From assembly GCA_030536515.1 (NCBI GenBank), contig JAUNPV010000004.1, forward strand, positions 1-64,000: a DNA stretch of 64,000 bases. Reading direction: 5' to 3'. Shown in pieces: positions 16,135 to 24,392 of the stretch. The position numbers and the translations under genes were made by a program. The notes beneath the pieces are model-generated. The model was not told the DNA's origin. It saw only the letters and a program-made list of their open reading frames with translations, and did not search any database. Numbering within the stretch: the stretch's first letter is position 1; the number at the start of each line of letters is the position of its first letter. Source of the DNA: Eubacteriales bacterium. Its GTDB lineage: Bacteria > Bacillota > Clostridia > Oscillospirales > Oscillospiraceae.

Positions 16135-16989
16135 TTAAAACAGGTAGTTTCGATCCGGGACATCGAATACGGATTTGGTGAAGGGGTTTTGGGTTTCGGC
16201 TTCGATGTGGTCGGCGATTTCCCGCCCGTTGGTGGAGGCCACGGACATCACGTCGGTGATGGTCACAGTCTCCTGGGGGGTGCCCGTGAGGTTGGGGTCG
16301 GTGTAGTCCCCCTTCATAACGGCCTTTTCAAAGGCTCCCTCCCGGTCAAAGTAGAATTCCACAGTGTAGTCCCGGGTGAAGGCCGGGGGCAGGTAGGATT
16401 CATTGGCTATCTCATAGGGCGTGGCGAATTTCAGCACGTAGCTTTTGCCAAACTCGTATGCATAGGCAGACACCAGAGAAATCTCCTGGGCATCCCAGTC
16501 GCACCCCAGCAGCCAGGAGGCGGGCCGGTCGTCCCCCCACCAGCCCAGGGTCACATAGGAATCCGGGGCCAGGATGCCGTTTTCCACGCCGATGAAGTAT
16601 TCGCCGTCCTTGCAGAGATAGGTAAACTGGGTGTCCTGATAGATGCCGCCCCGGGCGGGGGTCCAGATGCTCGCAAGATTTTTCTCCATCCAGTCCTCGC
16701 CGTTTTTCCAGAGGAGAATCTGGGAACCGGGGCCGAAGGCGCCGTCCCCCTCGTATTCCCGCTGGTCGTAGAGGAGGATGCTTTCCCGGCTCTGAATGTC
16801 CTTCAAAACATTGCCGCAGCGCTCCAGAACCTCCTTTTCGTCGGCCCGAACAGGGGTTTTCTCCCCTTCCTGATAGGCGGGAATCCGATATTCCCTCCAC
16901 TCCGGGAAAGGGTCCTCAAGCTCCTTTGCACAGCCGGTGAAAAGGAACAGAAGGGTGAATAGGGACAGAATAAAGGAAAGTTTTTTCAT
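16135..16989 (-). CDS. Lipoprotein of unknown function next to the VanRS-like system
   Basis: 284 aa. Lipobox LFLFTGC with Cys19; the rest is a soluble extracytoplasmic domain rich in aromatic and acidic residues, with no motif that I recognise. It does not visibly resemble the 481 aa lipoprotein downstream. It is read in the same direction as the kinase gene, separated by a 99 bp repeat, so it may belong to the same transcript or depend on the same regulator. Possibly a sensor accessory or a target of the system; inference only. Confidence 0.7.
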   Translation of the reverse strand: MKKLSFILSLFTLLFLFTGCAKELEDPFPEWREYRIPAYQEGEKTPVRADEKEVLERCGNVLKDIQSRESILLYDQREYEGDGAFGPGSQILLWKNGEDWMEKNLASIWTPARGGIYQDTQFTYLCKDGEYFIGVENGILAPDSYVTLGWWGDDRPASWLLGCDWDAQEISLVSAYAYEFGKSYVLKFATPYEIANESYLPPAFTRDYTVEFYFDREGAFEKAVMKGDYTDPNLTGTPQETVTITDVMSVASTNGREIADHIEAETQNPFTKSVFDVPDRNYLF

Positions 16990-17039
16990 GGATTGATCTC
17001 ACTTTCTTTGATTTGCACAGTACCTGCGGAAGTTGCCTT

Positions 17040-17138
17040 GCGTAGGGACAGCCCTTGCGGCTGTCCGGCCATTCTTCCCTGGAAGAATGGCGCAATCCCG
17101 CAGGGATTGCCGGGAGGGGGCAAGCCCCTCCCCTACGC
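17040..17138. repeat. Family B repeat (GTAGGG type: ACAGCC and GGGGAGGGG modules)
   Basis: Left terminus GCGTAGGGACAGCC with palindrome GACAGCCCTTGCGGCTGTC, right end GGGAGGGGGCAAGCCCCTCC closing CCCTACGC. The right terminus supplies the TAG stop of the kinase gene (17133-17135). Other copies at 24275, 39623, 41098, 44728, 52458 and 57612. Confidence 0.85.
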
Positions 17139-18185
17139 AGACTGGGTCGGCAGCTCCACGGTAAAGGTGGTTTTTCCGTTTTCGCTTTCGGCGGTGATGG
17201 TGCCGTTGTGGGCGGTGACGATTTCCCGGGCGATGGCGAGGCCCAGGCCTGCACCGCCGGACTGGCTGCCCCGGGCATCGTCCAGGCGGTAGAATTTTTC
17301 GAAAATCGTTGCCAGCTTCTCCTTGGGGATGGTCGCGCACTGGTTTGAAAAGGCGATGCGGACCCGTCCCTCCCGGAGCTGGGCGGTGATGGAAATGGGG
17401 GTGTCCGGGTCGCTGTAGGTGACGGCGTTTTTCAAGAGGTTATTAAACACCCTTGCCAGCTTCATGGGGTCCGCCTGAATCATCAGTCTCTCCCCGGCAT
17501 CCAGATAGACGGTGTTGTTCTTGGTTTTTAAAATCGGATAGAATTCATCCACCAGTTGGGTGAGCAGATAGCTCAGGTCCAGAGGCCTCTTTTCCAGCAC
17601 CACCTGGTGGAGGTTGTAGCGGGTGATTTCAAAGAACTCGTTGATAAGCCCCTCCAGCCGCATGGCCTTGTCCAGGGTGATGCGGGTGTACTTTTTCCGC
17701 TGGTCGGCGGGCATATCCTGGGCCTCCTCCAGCAGGCTCAGATAGCCGATGACGGAGGTCAGGGGTGTTTTCATGTCGTGGGCCAGGTAGGCAATCAGGT
17801 CATTTTTCTGGGCGATTTCCTGCTGGATTTGCTGCTCCTTCAGGTCCATGGCAGCCTTGGTCTCCCTTTCCCGGGCGTTCGACTTTCGTTCCGCCCTTGC
17901 CCTGCACAGGTGTGCCGTCAGCACAAGGGAGCCTGTCCACAGGGCCACGGCCCCCAGAGAGGCAATCAGCAGGAAGTTCTTAAAGGTGTCCCAGCGGAAC
18001 AGCAGCTCCCGGTAGGCCCCGTGGATGCGGTCGTTGTAGTAGATAAACAGCAGGAAGGACCGCTCGAACCAGTCCCCCACCCGCCGGTCGAAAACCACGT
18101 CCACCAGATGGAACACGGCGTAAAACAGCAGCATGGCCCCCAGAATCACGGCCAGGCCTTTCAGTACAGATTTCAGCTTATTCAT
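17133..18185 (-). CDS. VanS-like sensor histidine kinase
   Basis: 350 aa. Two membrane helices (about 9-31 and 69-92) surround a small external loop of about 37 aa. HisKA box AYLAHDMKTPLTS has His136, followed by ITRYNL, typical of VanS-type kinases, and an HATPase_c domain ending GGAGLGLAIAREIV. Start ATG 18185 overlaps the regulator gene by 8 bp. No vanH, vanA/B or vanX gene is nearby, so this is not a resistance operon; it probably senses envelope stress. The TAG stop lies in the terminus of a family B repeat, so the last residues may have been altered. Confidence 0.88.
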   Translation of the reverse strand: MNKLKSVLKGLAVILGAMLLFYAVFHLVDVVFDRRVGDWFERSFLLFIYYNDRIHGAYRELLFRWDTFKNFLLIASLGAVALWTGSLVLTAHLCRARAERKSNARERETKAAMDLKEQQIQQEIAQKNDLIAYLAHDMKTPLTSVIGYLSLLEEAQDMPADQRKKYTRITLDKAMRLEGLINEFFEITRYNLHQVVLEKRPLDLSYLLTQLVDEFYPILKTKNNTVYLDAGERLMIQADPMKLARVFNNLLKNAVTYSDPDTPISITAQLREGRVRIAFSNQCATIPKEKLATIFEKFYRLDDARGSQSGGAGLGLAIAREIVTAHNGTITAESENGKTTFTVELPTQSA

Positions 18186-18870
18186 CGATTTTATACCCCA
18201 CTCCCCAAACAGTTTTGATGTACCGGGGGTTGTCGAAGGACTCCCCCATTTTTTGACGCAGATGACGGATGTGCACGGTGATGGTGGAATTGTTTTTGGA
18301 ATAGTATTCCTCCCCCCACACCGCCCGGAACAGCTCCTCTGCACTGACCACGCTGCCCCGCCGCTGGCACAGAATCCGCAAAATGGCGAACTCCGTAGGC
18401 GTCAGGGTCATGGGCCGGTCGTTGACCGTGGCCTCGAAGGTGGTCAGGTTCAGCATCAGGCCGCCGCAGAGGATAAGCTCCTCCTCCGGCTCCTGCTGGT
18501 TATAGCGCTTGTAGCGCCGGAGCTGGGCCTTCACCCGGGCCATCAGCTCCAGAGGCAGGAAGGGCTTGGTCACATAGTCGTCAGCCCCCAGGGCCAGGCC
18601 GTTGATTTTGTCGGTGGATTCAATTTTGGCGGTGAGCATGATTACCGGGTAGTGGTGCCGGGTGCGGATATGGCGGCACAGCTCAAAGCCGCTCATGCCC
18701 GGCAGCATCACATCCAGAATGGCCAGGTCCAGCTTTTCCCGGTCGATAACCGCCAGAGCCTCCAATGCGCTGTAGCATTTCATCACCTGATACCCCTCCC
18801 CGGCCAGATACACCTCCACCAGGTCCGCAATCTCCCGCTCATCGTCCACCACCAGTATGGTTTCAGCCAT
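18178..18870 (-). CDS. VanR-like OmpR family response regulator
   Basis: 230 aa. Receiver domain with Asp53 in ILDVMLPG and TKPF near 103; winged-helix domain ends YIKTVWGVGYKID. Close in style to VanR. ATG 18870 is preferred over the longer frame because AAAGGAG lies 7 nt before it and the domain begins MAETILVVDDE. First gene of the pair and translationally coupled to the kinase. Upstream direct repeats (18931-18947) suggest autoregulation and link it to the lipoprotein gene at 14480-15925. Confidence 0.9.
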   Translation of the reverse strand: MAETILVVDDEREIADLVEVYLAGEGYQVMKCYSALEALAVIDREKLDLAILDVMLPGMSGFELCRHIRTRHHYPVIMLTAKIESTDKINGLALGADDYVTKPFLPLELMARVKAQLRRYKRYNQQEPEEELILCGGLMLNLTTFEATVNDRPMTLTPTEFAILRILCQRRGSVVSAEELFRAVWGEEYYSKNNSTITVHIRHLRQKMGESFDNPRYIKTVWGVGYKIDE

Positions 18871-18930
18871 TGCATCAGCTCCTTTCTGCTGCCATGATAA
18901 CATATTTGCAGCGGCAGTTTATTGTTTTTT

Positions 18931-18947
18931 TCCTAAGATTCTCCTAA
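18931..18947 (-). promoter_or_regulatory. Direct repeat TCCTAA-N5-TCCTAA, candidate regulator box
   Basis: Plus strand TCCTAAGATTC then TCCTAAAAATA, an exact 11 bp period (minus strand TTAGGA twice), about 60 bp before the regulator start. A -10 candidate TATCAT lies at 18899-18894 (minus). Confidence 0.5.
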
Positions 18948-18960
18948 AAATATGAAATAA

Positions 18961-19063
18961 TGTCATTGCGAAACCAGTCTGAGGACTGGTTGTGGCAATC
19001 CGTTCTCCTGTGCAAGGGGGATACGGATTGCCACACCAGCGTGCGCGCTGGTTCGCAATGACA
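18961..19063. repeat. Family C repeat (TGTCATTGCGA termini)
   Basis: 103 bp element with inverted ends TGTCATTGCGA/TCGCAATGACA, inner hairpins ACCAGTC...GACTGGT and CCAGCG...CGCTGG, and GGCAATCCG/CGGATTGCC. Other copies at 37044, 61254 and a half copy at 53717. It ends 6 bp from the stop of the next gene. Confidence 0.85.
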
Positions 19064-19069
19064 TTTTCA

Positions 19070-20599
19070 TTATTCAGCAGAGCCGCATTTGATGACCATG
19101 GTGTCTCCGATGGCCTTGATGGAGCCGGCGTTGGGCCAGGTGGGCATGGCCCGGACCTCCTCCAGGGCGGCAAGCTCGGCAAGTTTTGCTTCGTCGGCCA
19201 GAGGTGGGTAATAGCCCATGTAGTGGTTCATCCAGGAGAAGGTGGAGTGGCAGTTCAGCATATCCTCCGGGCCGGTAAAGCCGCCGTAGGTCATTTCATT
19301 TTCCCAGGAGAATTTCATCAGTGGGTCGGAGATAGGCCCGATGAAGGCCCACTGCTTTTCCGTGTCGAAGCCCTCGGTCATGCGGACCTGGGCAATCATG
19401 GCGTTCAGGTAATTTTCCACCTGCCGGTCGGCGTAGTAGATGGCGGTGTAGTTGGTGTTGGCGAGATAGGCATAGCTGAAAATCATCACCGACAGGGCAA
19501 GGCCGATGCCCCTGGAAAGCAGCTGCCTTTTCCCCTTCCCCGCCTCAGGCAGGCACTCATACACCACAATGGGCGCACAGGCCAGCAGGGCGAAGGAATA
19601 GGCCATCAACGTGTAAATCTTGCTGGCCGGGCACTGGATGTAGATAAAGTTCACCGCAATCAGAAACAGCAGGGCCAGCACAGCGGTCAACAGTATCATC
19701 AAGGGCTTTTTGATTTTTTTCGCCAGAATATAGCCCATCATGCCCAGGGTGGCGGCACCCAGCACCAGGTAGGCCAGCTTCAGGAAGGCCGTGGCGGTGA
19801 GGCCGCAGTAGTCCCAGCGGAGCATTTTGACCACCTGGACCAGAGCGCCCCAGACCAGGCCCGGCAGGGCCGCCAGGGAGATGCTGCCCATTTCGTTGAT
19901 GCCCTGGTAGTCGGTCAGCTCTGTGTGATACAGGGCAAGGCACAGCTTCAGCAGCAGAAAATACAGCAGCAGCCCCAGCACCAGTGCGGCGCAGAAGTAC
20001 AGCCCCCGCTTCACAATAGCCAAAAAATCGCTGTCTCCCCGAAGGGCCTGCTGAATCAGCAGCAGCACCATAATGGAAATGGTCACGGGCACCAGTGCCT
20101 GGTAAATGCCCAGAGACACCGCCGTACACAGGGCGGAAATAGGAAGGCCAAACTTGGTTTTTCCCAGGACCCACACCGCCGTCACCGCCAGCAGCACCGC
20201 CAGGCCGTAATATATGGCGGTGAACCGGTGAATCATGGTGCTGGCCGCCGTGGGAAACACCACCAGCAGCATCCCAACCAGGGCGGCAAAGCCCCGGCTG
20301 CGGATGGAGAGCACCGACACCAGCAGATAGGCGGACAGGGCAATCAGCACCAGAAACACCAGGCCGTTGAACAGCGGCAGGTTGGTGTTGCCCCCCAGCT
20401 TTTCCGCCAGGCCTCCCAGAACGGACAGGGTGAACCTTCCGGAGTAAATGCCGGAGCCCTGGCCGTAGGGCATATAGTGGATGCTGTCGTAATTGTGAAT
20501 CACGTTAATCAGGGCAAACAGGTGGGTCAGAAAGCCCACCGCCAGGGTCCAGGCAAAGGCCGTGCCCGCCGGGGTTTTATACATCGCTTTCAGCTTCAT
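19070..20599 (-). CDS. GtrII-like polytopic membrane protein (glucosyltransferase domain family)
   Basis: 509 aa with about 11-12 membrane helices and a soluble C-terminal part (about 400-509). The N-terminal loop after helix 1, HNYDSIHYMPYGQGSGIYSG, matches the glucosyltransferase GtrII family, whose members transfer sugar from a lipid carrier outside the membrane. The catalytic role is inferred. It starts 11 bp after the glutamine synthetase stop with AAAGGAGG between, so the two genes are probably co-transcribed, a curious pairing. Confidence 0.75.
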   Translation of the reverse strand: MKLKAMYKTPAGTAFAWTLAVGFLTHLFALINVIHNYDSIHYMPYGQGSGIYSGRFTLSVLGGLAEKLGGNTNLPLFNGLVFLVLIALSAYLLVSVLSIRSRGFAALVGMLLVVFPTAASTMIHRFTAIYYGLAVLLAVTAVWVLGKTKFGLPISALCTAVSLGIYQALVPVTISIMVLLLIQQALRGDSDFLAIVKRGLYFCAALVLGLLLYFLLLKLCLALYHTELTDYQGINEMGSISLAALPGLVWGALVQVVKMLRWDYCGLTATAFLKLAYLVLGAATLGMMGYILAKKIKKPLMILLTAVLALLFLIAVNFIYIQCPASKIYTLMAYSFALLACAPIVVYECLPEAGKGKRQLLSRGIGLALSVMIFSYAYLANTNYTAIYYADRQVENYLNAMIAQVRMTEGFDTEKQWAFIGPISDPLMKFSWENEMTYGGFTGPEDMLNCHSTFSWMNHYMGYYPPLADEAKLAELAALEEVRAMPTWPNAGSIKAIGDTMVIKCGSAE

Positions 20600-20610
20600 G
20601 GCTGCCTCCT

Positions 20611-22698
20611 TTAATAGAACAGCAGGTCCGAGTAAGTCGGGTAGGGCCAGTAGGATTTATCCGTCAGCTCCTCCAGAATATCCGCCTCGGCGCGCAGGGC
20701 CTGCATGGCGGGGATTACCCGGTTGTGGTATTTGGCGGCCAGGGTCTCGGGGTCGGCCTTGGGGAGGATGGACAGGGCCTTTTTCAGTGCCTCCACAGCG
20801 TCATACAGGGCATCGGTGTGGTAGGAAAGGCTGCGGATGAGGGTTGTCTCCGCCCGGCAGGGAGCGCCCAGGCGCTCCTTCCCCGCCACGCTGTCGCAGA
20901 GGGTCCGGGTATAGTGGAGGGCGGCGGGGAGAATCTGGTGGACGGCCATGTCCACCATGGTCCGGGCCTCGATGTTCACGATTTTATTGTAGGCCTCCAG
21001 ATGGATGGTGTGGCGGGCACGGAACTCGTTTTCCGTGAAAATGCCGTGGCGGGTCACCAGCTCCACGTTCTTATCGCACACATAGGCAGGCAGGGCCTCG
21101 GCGGTGGAGGACAGGTTGCTCAGGCCCCGGCGGGCGGCCTCCTCCTTCCAGGCGTCGGAGTAGCCGTTGCCGCTGAAAATAATCCGGCTGTGGTCCGTCA
21201 ATGCCTGGCAGACCAGCTTTTGCAGGGCCTCGTCAAAGTTCTCCGCCTTTTCCAGCGCATCTGCAAACCGGCCCAGCTCCTCGGCCATGATGGTGTTCAG
21301 GGCGATGTTGGGCCCGGCGATGGACTGGGAGGAGCCCAGCATCCGGAATTCGAACTTGTTGCCGGTGAAGGCCAGGGGGCTGGTGCGGTTGCGGTCGGTG
21401 GTGTCCTTGGGAATGGCGGGCAGCACGTCCACGCCGATGCGCAGCAGACTCTTGGCAGGCTCGGTGTAGTTGGTGCCGTCGATGATGGACCGGACCACCC
21501 CGTCCAGCTCATCCCCCAGGAAAATGGAGACAATGGCCGGAGGGGCCTCGCCGCCGCCCAAACGGTGGTCGTTTCCGGCGGAGGCCACGGTGCAGCGGAG
21601 GAAATCCTGGTATTCGTCGATGCCCTGGATAAAGGCCGCCAGGAACACCAGGAACTGGGCGTTCTGGCTGGGGGTCTTGCCGGGGCTGAACAGATTCTTG
21701 CCGGAGTCGGTGGCCAGGGACCAGTTGTTGTGCTTGCCGGAGCCGTTGACACCGGCGAAGGGCTTTTCGTGGAGCAGACACACCAGATTGTGCTTGGCGG
21801 CGCACTTTTTCATAATCATCATAATGAGCTGGTTGTCGTCGCAGGCGGTGTTGGCGTTGGTGTAGATGGGGGCCAGCTCGTGCTGGCAGGGAGCGCCCTC
21901 GTTGTGCTTGGTCTTGCTGAGAATGCCCAGCCGCCACAGCTGCTCATCCAGGTCCTTCATAAAGGAGGACACCCGGGTGCGGATGGTGCCGAAATAGTGG
22001 TCGTCCAGCTCCTGGCCCTTGGGGGGCTGAGCGCCGAACAGGGTCCGTCCGGTAAGCCGCAGGTCCTCCCGCTGGGCGTACAGGTCCTTGGGCAGCAGGA
22101 AATACTCCTGCTCCGCCCCCACGCTGCACACCACCCGCCGGGTTTCCATATCGCCGAACAGCCGCAGAATCCGGACCGCCTCCCGGCTCACCTCCTCGAT
22201 GGAGCGGAGCAGGGGGGTCTTTTTGTCCAGAGACTCGCCGGTGTAGGAGAAAAAGCAGGTGGGGATGTACAGGCTTCCGTCCTTGACGAAGGCGCAGGCG
22301 GTGGGGTCCCAGGCGGTGTAGCCCCGGGCCTCAAAGGTGGCCCGGAGGCCGCCGGAGGGGAAGGAGCTGGCATCCGGCTCGCCCCGGACCAGCTCCTTGC
22401 CGGAAAACTCCATAATGACCCGGCCGTCGCCGGTGGGGCTGATGAAGGAATCGTGCTTTTCCGCCGTGATGCCGGTCATAGGCTGGAACCAGTGGGTGTA
22501 ATGGGTGGCGCCCTTCTCGGTGGCCCAGATTTTCATGCCCTCGGCAATGTCGTTGGCCACGTCCAGCGGCAGCTGGGAGCCGGTGGCGATGCAGTCCTTC
22601 CAGGCCCGGTAGGTATCCGAGCGCAGCCGCTGCTGCATGGTGGCCTCGTTGAAAACATCGCTGCCAAAAATCTCGGGAACATTCAGAATATCGCTCAT
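20611..22698 (-). CDS. glnN: Glutamine synthetase type III
   Basis: 695 aa, usual for GSIII (about 700). Family signs include GAEQEYFLLP near 215, KTKHNEGAPCQHELAP near 295, GVNGSGKHNNWSL near 345 and SAGNDHRLGGGEAPPAI near 405, covering metal, ATP and glutamate sites. It makes glutamine from glutamate, ammonia and ATP. The ATG at 22698 follows AAAGGACG; the extra 35 codons upstream look non-coding. GSIII is common in Bacteroidetes and gut Clostridia. No PII or glutamate synthase gene is nearby. Confidence 0.95.
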   Translation of the reverse strand: MSDILNVPEIFGSDVFNEATMQQRLRSDTYRAWKDCIATGSQLPLDVANDIAEGMKIWATEKGATHYTHWFQPMTGITAEKHDSFISPTGDGRVIMEFSGKELVRGEPDASSFPSGGLRATFEARGYTAWDPTACAFVKDGSLYIPTCFFSYTGESLDKKTPLLRSIEEVSREAVRILRLFGDMETRRVVCSVGAEQEYFLLPKDLYAQREDLRLTGRTLFGAQPPKGQELDDHYFGTIRTRVSSFMKDLDEQLWRLGILSKTKHNEGAPCQHELAPIYTNANTACDDNQLIMMIMKKCAAKHNLVCLLHEKPFAGVNGSGKHNNWSLATDSGKNLFSPGKTPSQNAQFLVFLAAFIQGIDEYQDFLRCTVASAGNDHRLGGGEAPPAIVSIFLGDELDGVVRSIIDGTNYTEPAKSLLRIGVDVLPAIPKDTTDRNRTSPLAFTGNKFEFRMLGSSQSIAGPNIALNTIMAEELGRFADALEKAENFDEALQKLVCQALTDHSRIIFSGNGYSDAWKEEAARRGLSNLSSTAEALPAYVCDKNVELVTRHGIFTENEFRARHTIHLEAYNKIVNIEARTMVDMAVHQILPAALHYTRTLCDSVAGKERLGAPCRAETTLIRSLSYHTDALYDAVEALKKALSILPKADPETLAAKYHNRVIPAMQALRAEADILEELTDKSYWPYPTYSDLLFY

Positions 22699-22915
22699 AG
22701 CGGCACGTCCTTTCACATATTGGGAGCCGGAAAATCCCGGCTGCGGCGGGCTTTCCCAGCATTTGTCCATGATACAGTTACGATTGTAGTGGAGATTCGG
22801 CAAAAATGCAAGGCATGAAACTGTGCAAAAAAGGCGGCCTGCCCGGCCTCATTTTGTGAAAGTCTACAATTCGTCCCATTTCTTCGAAATAAATGAATTA
22901 TTCGTCATATTGTTC

Positions 22916-22944
22916 TTGCATTTTTCAGGGATGTATTCTATAAT
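22916..22944 (+). promoter_or_regulatory. Promoter of the aminotransferase gene
   Basis: TTGCAT (22916-22921), 17 bp, TATAAT (22939-22944), in the AT-rich divergent region 22699-22985. I see no other clear element in that region. Confidence 0.6.
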
Positions 22945-22985
22945 AACCCCATTATACACTGTTTTTCTCTGAAAGGATGATGGAT

Positions 22986-24263
22986 ATGCGCCCCTATTCT
23001 TGCATGAACACCGACGAGCTGGCCTCGGAATACCACAAGGTTCTCTCGGATTTCCACCGCTGTAAGGCCCAGGGCCTGAATCTGAACATGGCCCGTGGCA
23101 AGCCCTCCAAAAAGCAGCTGAACCTGGTCAGCGGCATTCTGACCTCCCTGGTCGCCAGCGAGGACTGCTTCGACGGGGACATCGACGCCCGGAACTACGG
23201 CGAGCTGGCCGGTCTGCCCTGCGCCCGGGCCTACTGGGCCGACATTCTGGACTGCAAGCCTGAGCAGGTGTTCGTCGGAGGCGCTGCCTCTTTGAATATG
23301 ATGTGCGACATTGTCTCCCGAGCCTTTACCCACGGTCTGCTCCACAGCCCCCGGCCCTGGTGCCAGGAGGAAAAAATCAAGTTCCTCTGCCCCGCCCCCG
23401 GCTACGACCGCCACTTCCAGATTGGCGAATTCTACGGTGCTGAGCTCATCACCATCCCCATGACCCCCGAGGGGCCCGACATGGACATGGTGGAGGAATA
23501 TGTCAAGGACCCTGCTGTGAAGATGATTTGGGTGGTGCCCAAATACTCCAACCCCGACGGCATCATTTTCTCCGACGAGGTGATTCAGCGCTTCGCCCAC
23601 TTAAAGCCCGCCGCTCCCGACTTTGCCATCATCTGGGACAACGCCTACGGCGTTCACGAGTTCAAGGGCGACTACGTCCCCTTCCCGGACATTCTTTCCA
23701 TCTGCGAGAAGGCCGGAAACCCGGACATGGTCTATGAGTTCGCCTCCACCTCCAAAATCACCTTTGCAGGCGGCGGCATCTCCTGCATGGCGGCCTCCGT
23801 GGCCAACATCAACTTCTTCACCGGCGTGTTCGGCGTGCAGATGATTTCCTATGACAAGGTCAACCAGCTGCGCCATGTCCGCTTCCTGCAAAACAAGGCC
23901 CACACCCTGGGCATTATGAAGCTCCACGCCTCCGTCATGGCCCCCAAGTTCGAGGTGGTGTCCCGGTATCTCAACGAGCAGATTGCTCCCCTGGGCTTTG
24001 CCCACTGGAATGACCCCAAGGGCGGCTACTTTGTCAGCCTGTTCACCATGCCCGGCACCGCCCGGCGGGTGTGGCAGCTGTGCAAGGAGGCGGGGGTCAC
24101 CCTGACCAACGCCGGCGCCACCTACCCCTACGGCAACGACCCCCAGGACAGCAACCTCCGTATCGCCCCCAGCCTTCCCCCTGTGGAGGAGCTGGAAAAG
24201 GCCATGGAGGTGCTGTGCACCTGTTTGAAGCTGGCGGCTTTGGAAAAATTGCAGAATCACTAA
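22986..24263 (+). CDS. Aspartate aminotransferase-like PLP enzyme (PF12897-type)
   Basis: 425 aa fold-type I aminotransferase. AAPGYDRHF-like loop, IWDNAYGVHEF (the Asp that holds PLP, near 218), and the PLP lysine in STSKITFAGGG near 256. C-terminal GATYPYG...RIAPS carries the substrate-binding Arg. It resembles the Asp_aminotransf subgroup of MocR-like single-domain enzymes and probably moves amino groups between aspartate and 2-oxoglutarate. Three in-frame ATGs (22977, 22980, 22986) compete; 22986 has the best spacing to AAAGGA. Divergent from glutamine synthetase, consistent with nitrogen metabolism. Confidence 0.85.
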   Translation: MRPYSCMNTDELASEYHKVLSDFHRCKAQGLNLNMARGKPSKKQLNLVSGILTSLVASEDCFDGDIDARNYGELAGLPCARAYWADILDCKPEQVFVGGAASLNMMCDIVSRAFTHGLLHSPRPWCQEEKIKFLCPAPGYDRHFQIGEFYGAELITIPMTPEGPDMDMVEEYVKDPAVKMIWVVPKYSNPDGIIFSDEVIQRFAHLKPAAPDFAIIWDNAYGVHEFKGDYVPFPDILSICEKAGNPDMVYEFASTSKITFAGGGISCMAASVANINFFTGVFGVQMISYDKVNQLRHVRFLQNKAHTLGIMKLHASVMAPKFEVVSRYLNEQIAPLGFAHWNDPKGGYFVSLFTMPGTARRVWQLCKEAGVTLTNAGATYPYGNDPQDSNLRIAPSLPPVEELEKAMEVLCTCLKLAALEKLQNH

Positions 24264-24274
24264 GACAGTATGAA

Positions 24275-24384
24275 GCGTAGGGACAGCCCTTGCGGCTGTC
24301 CGCCCCCCCTTTCCCGGTGGAAAAGGGGGACTTTTTTTGCCCAAAGGCAAAAAAATCGGGAGGGGGCAAGCCCCTCCCCTACGC
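24275..24384. repeat. Family B repeat
   Basis: GCGTAGGGACAGCC start and GGGAGGGGGCAAGCCCCTCC/CCCTACGC end, with a middle hairpin around TTTTTTTGCC/GGCAAAAAAA. Fills the gap between the convergent aminotransferase and hydrolase genes and may act as terminator for both. Confidence 0.85.
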
Positions 24385-24392
24385 AGGAAATG

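Noticed and set aside
17133-18870. Vancomycin resistance operon
   Set aside because: Only VanRS-like regulators are present; no vanH, ligase or vanX gene is found. Neighbours are lipoproteins and repeats.
20725-22818. Long open frame (697 aa) opposite glutamine synthetase, and similar ones opposite polC (50211-52463), rnfC and others
   Set aside because: They mirror real genes on the other strand, lack ribosome sites and have low-complexity Gly/His/Gln composition. High GC makes such antisense frames common.
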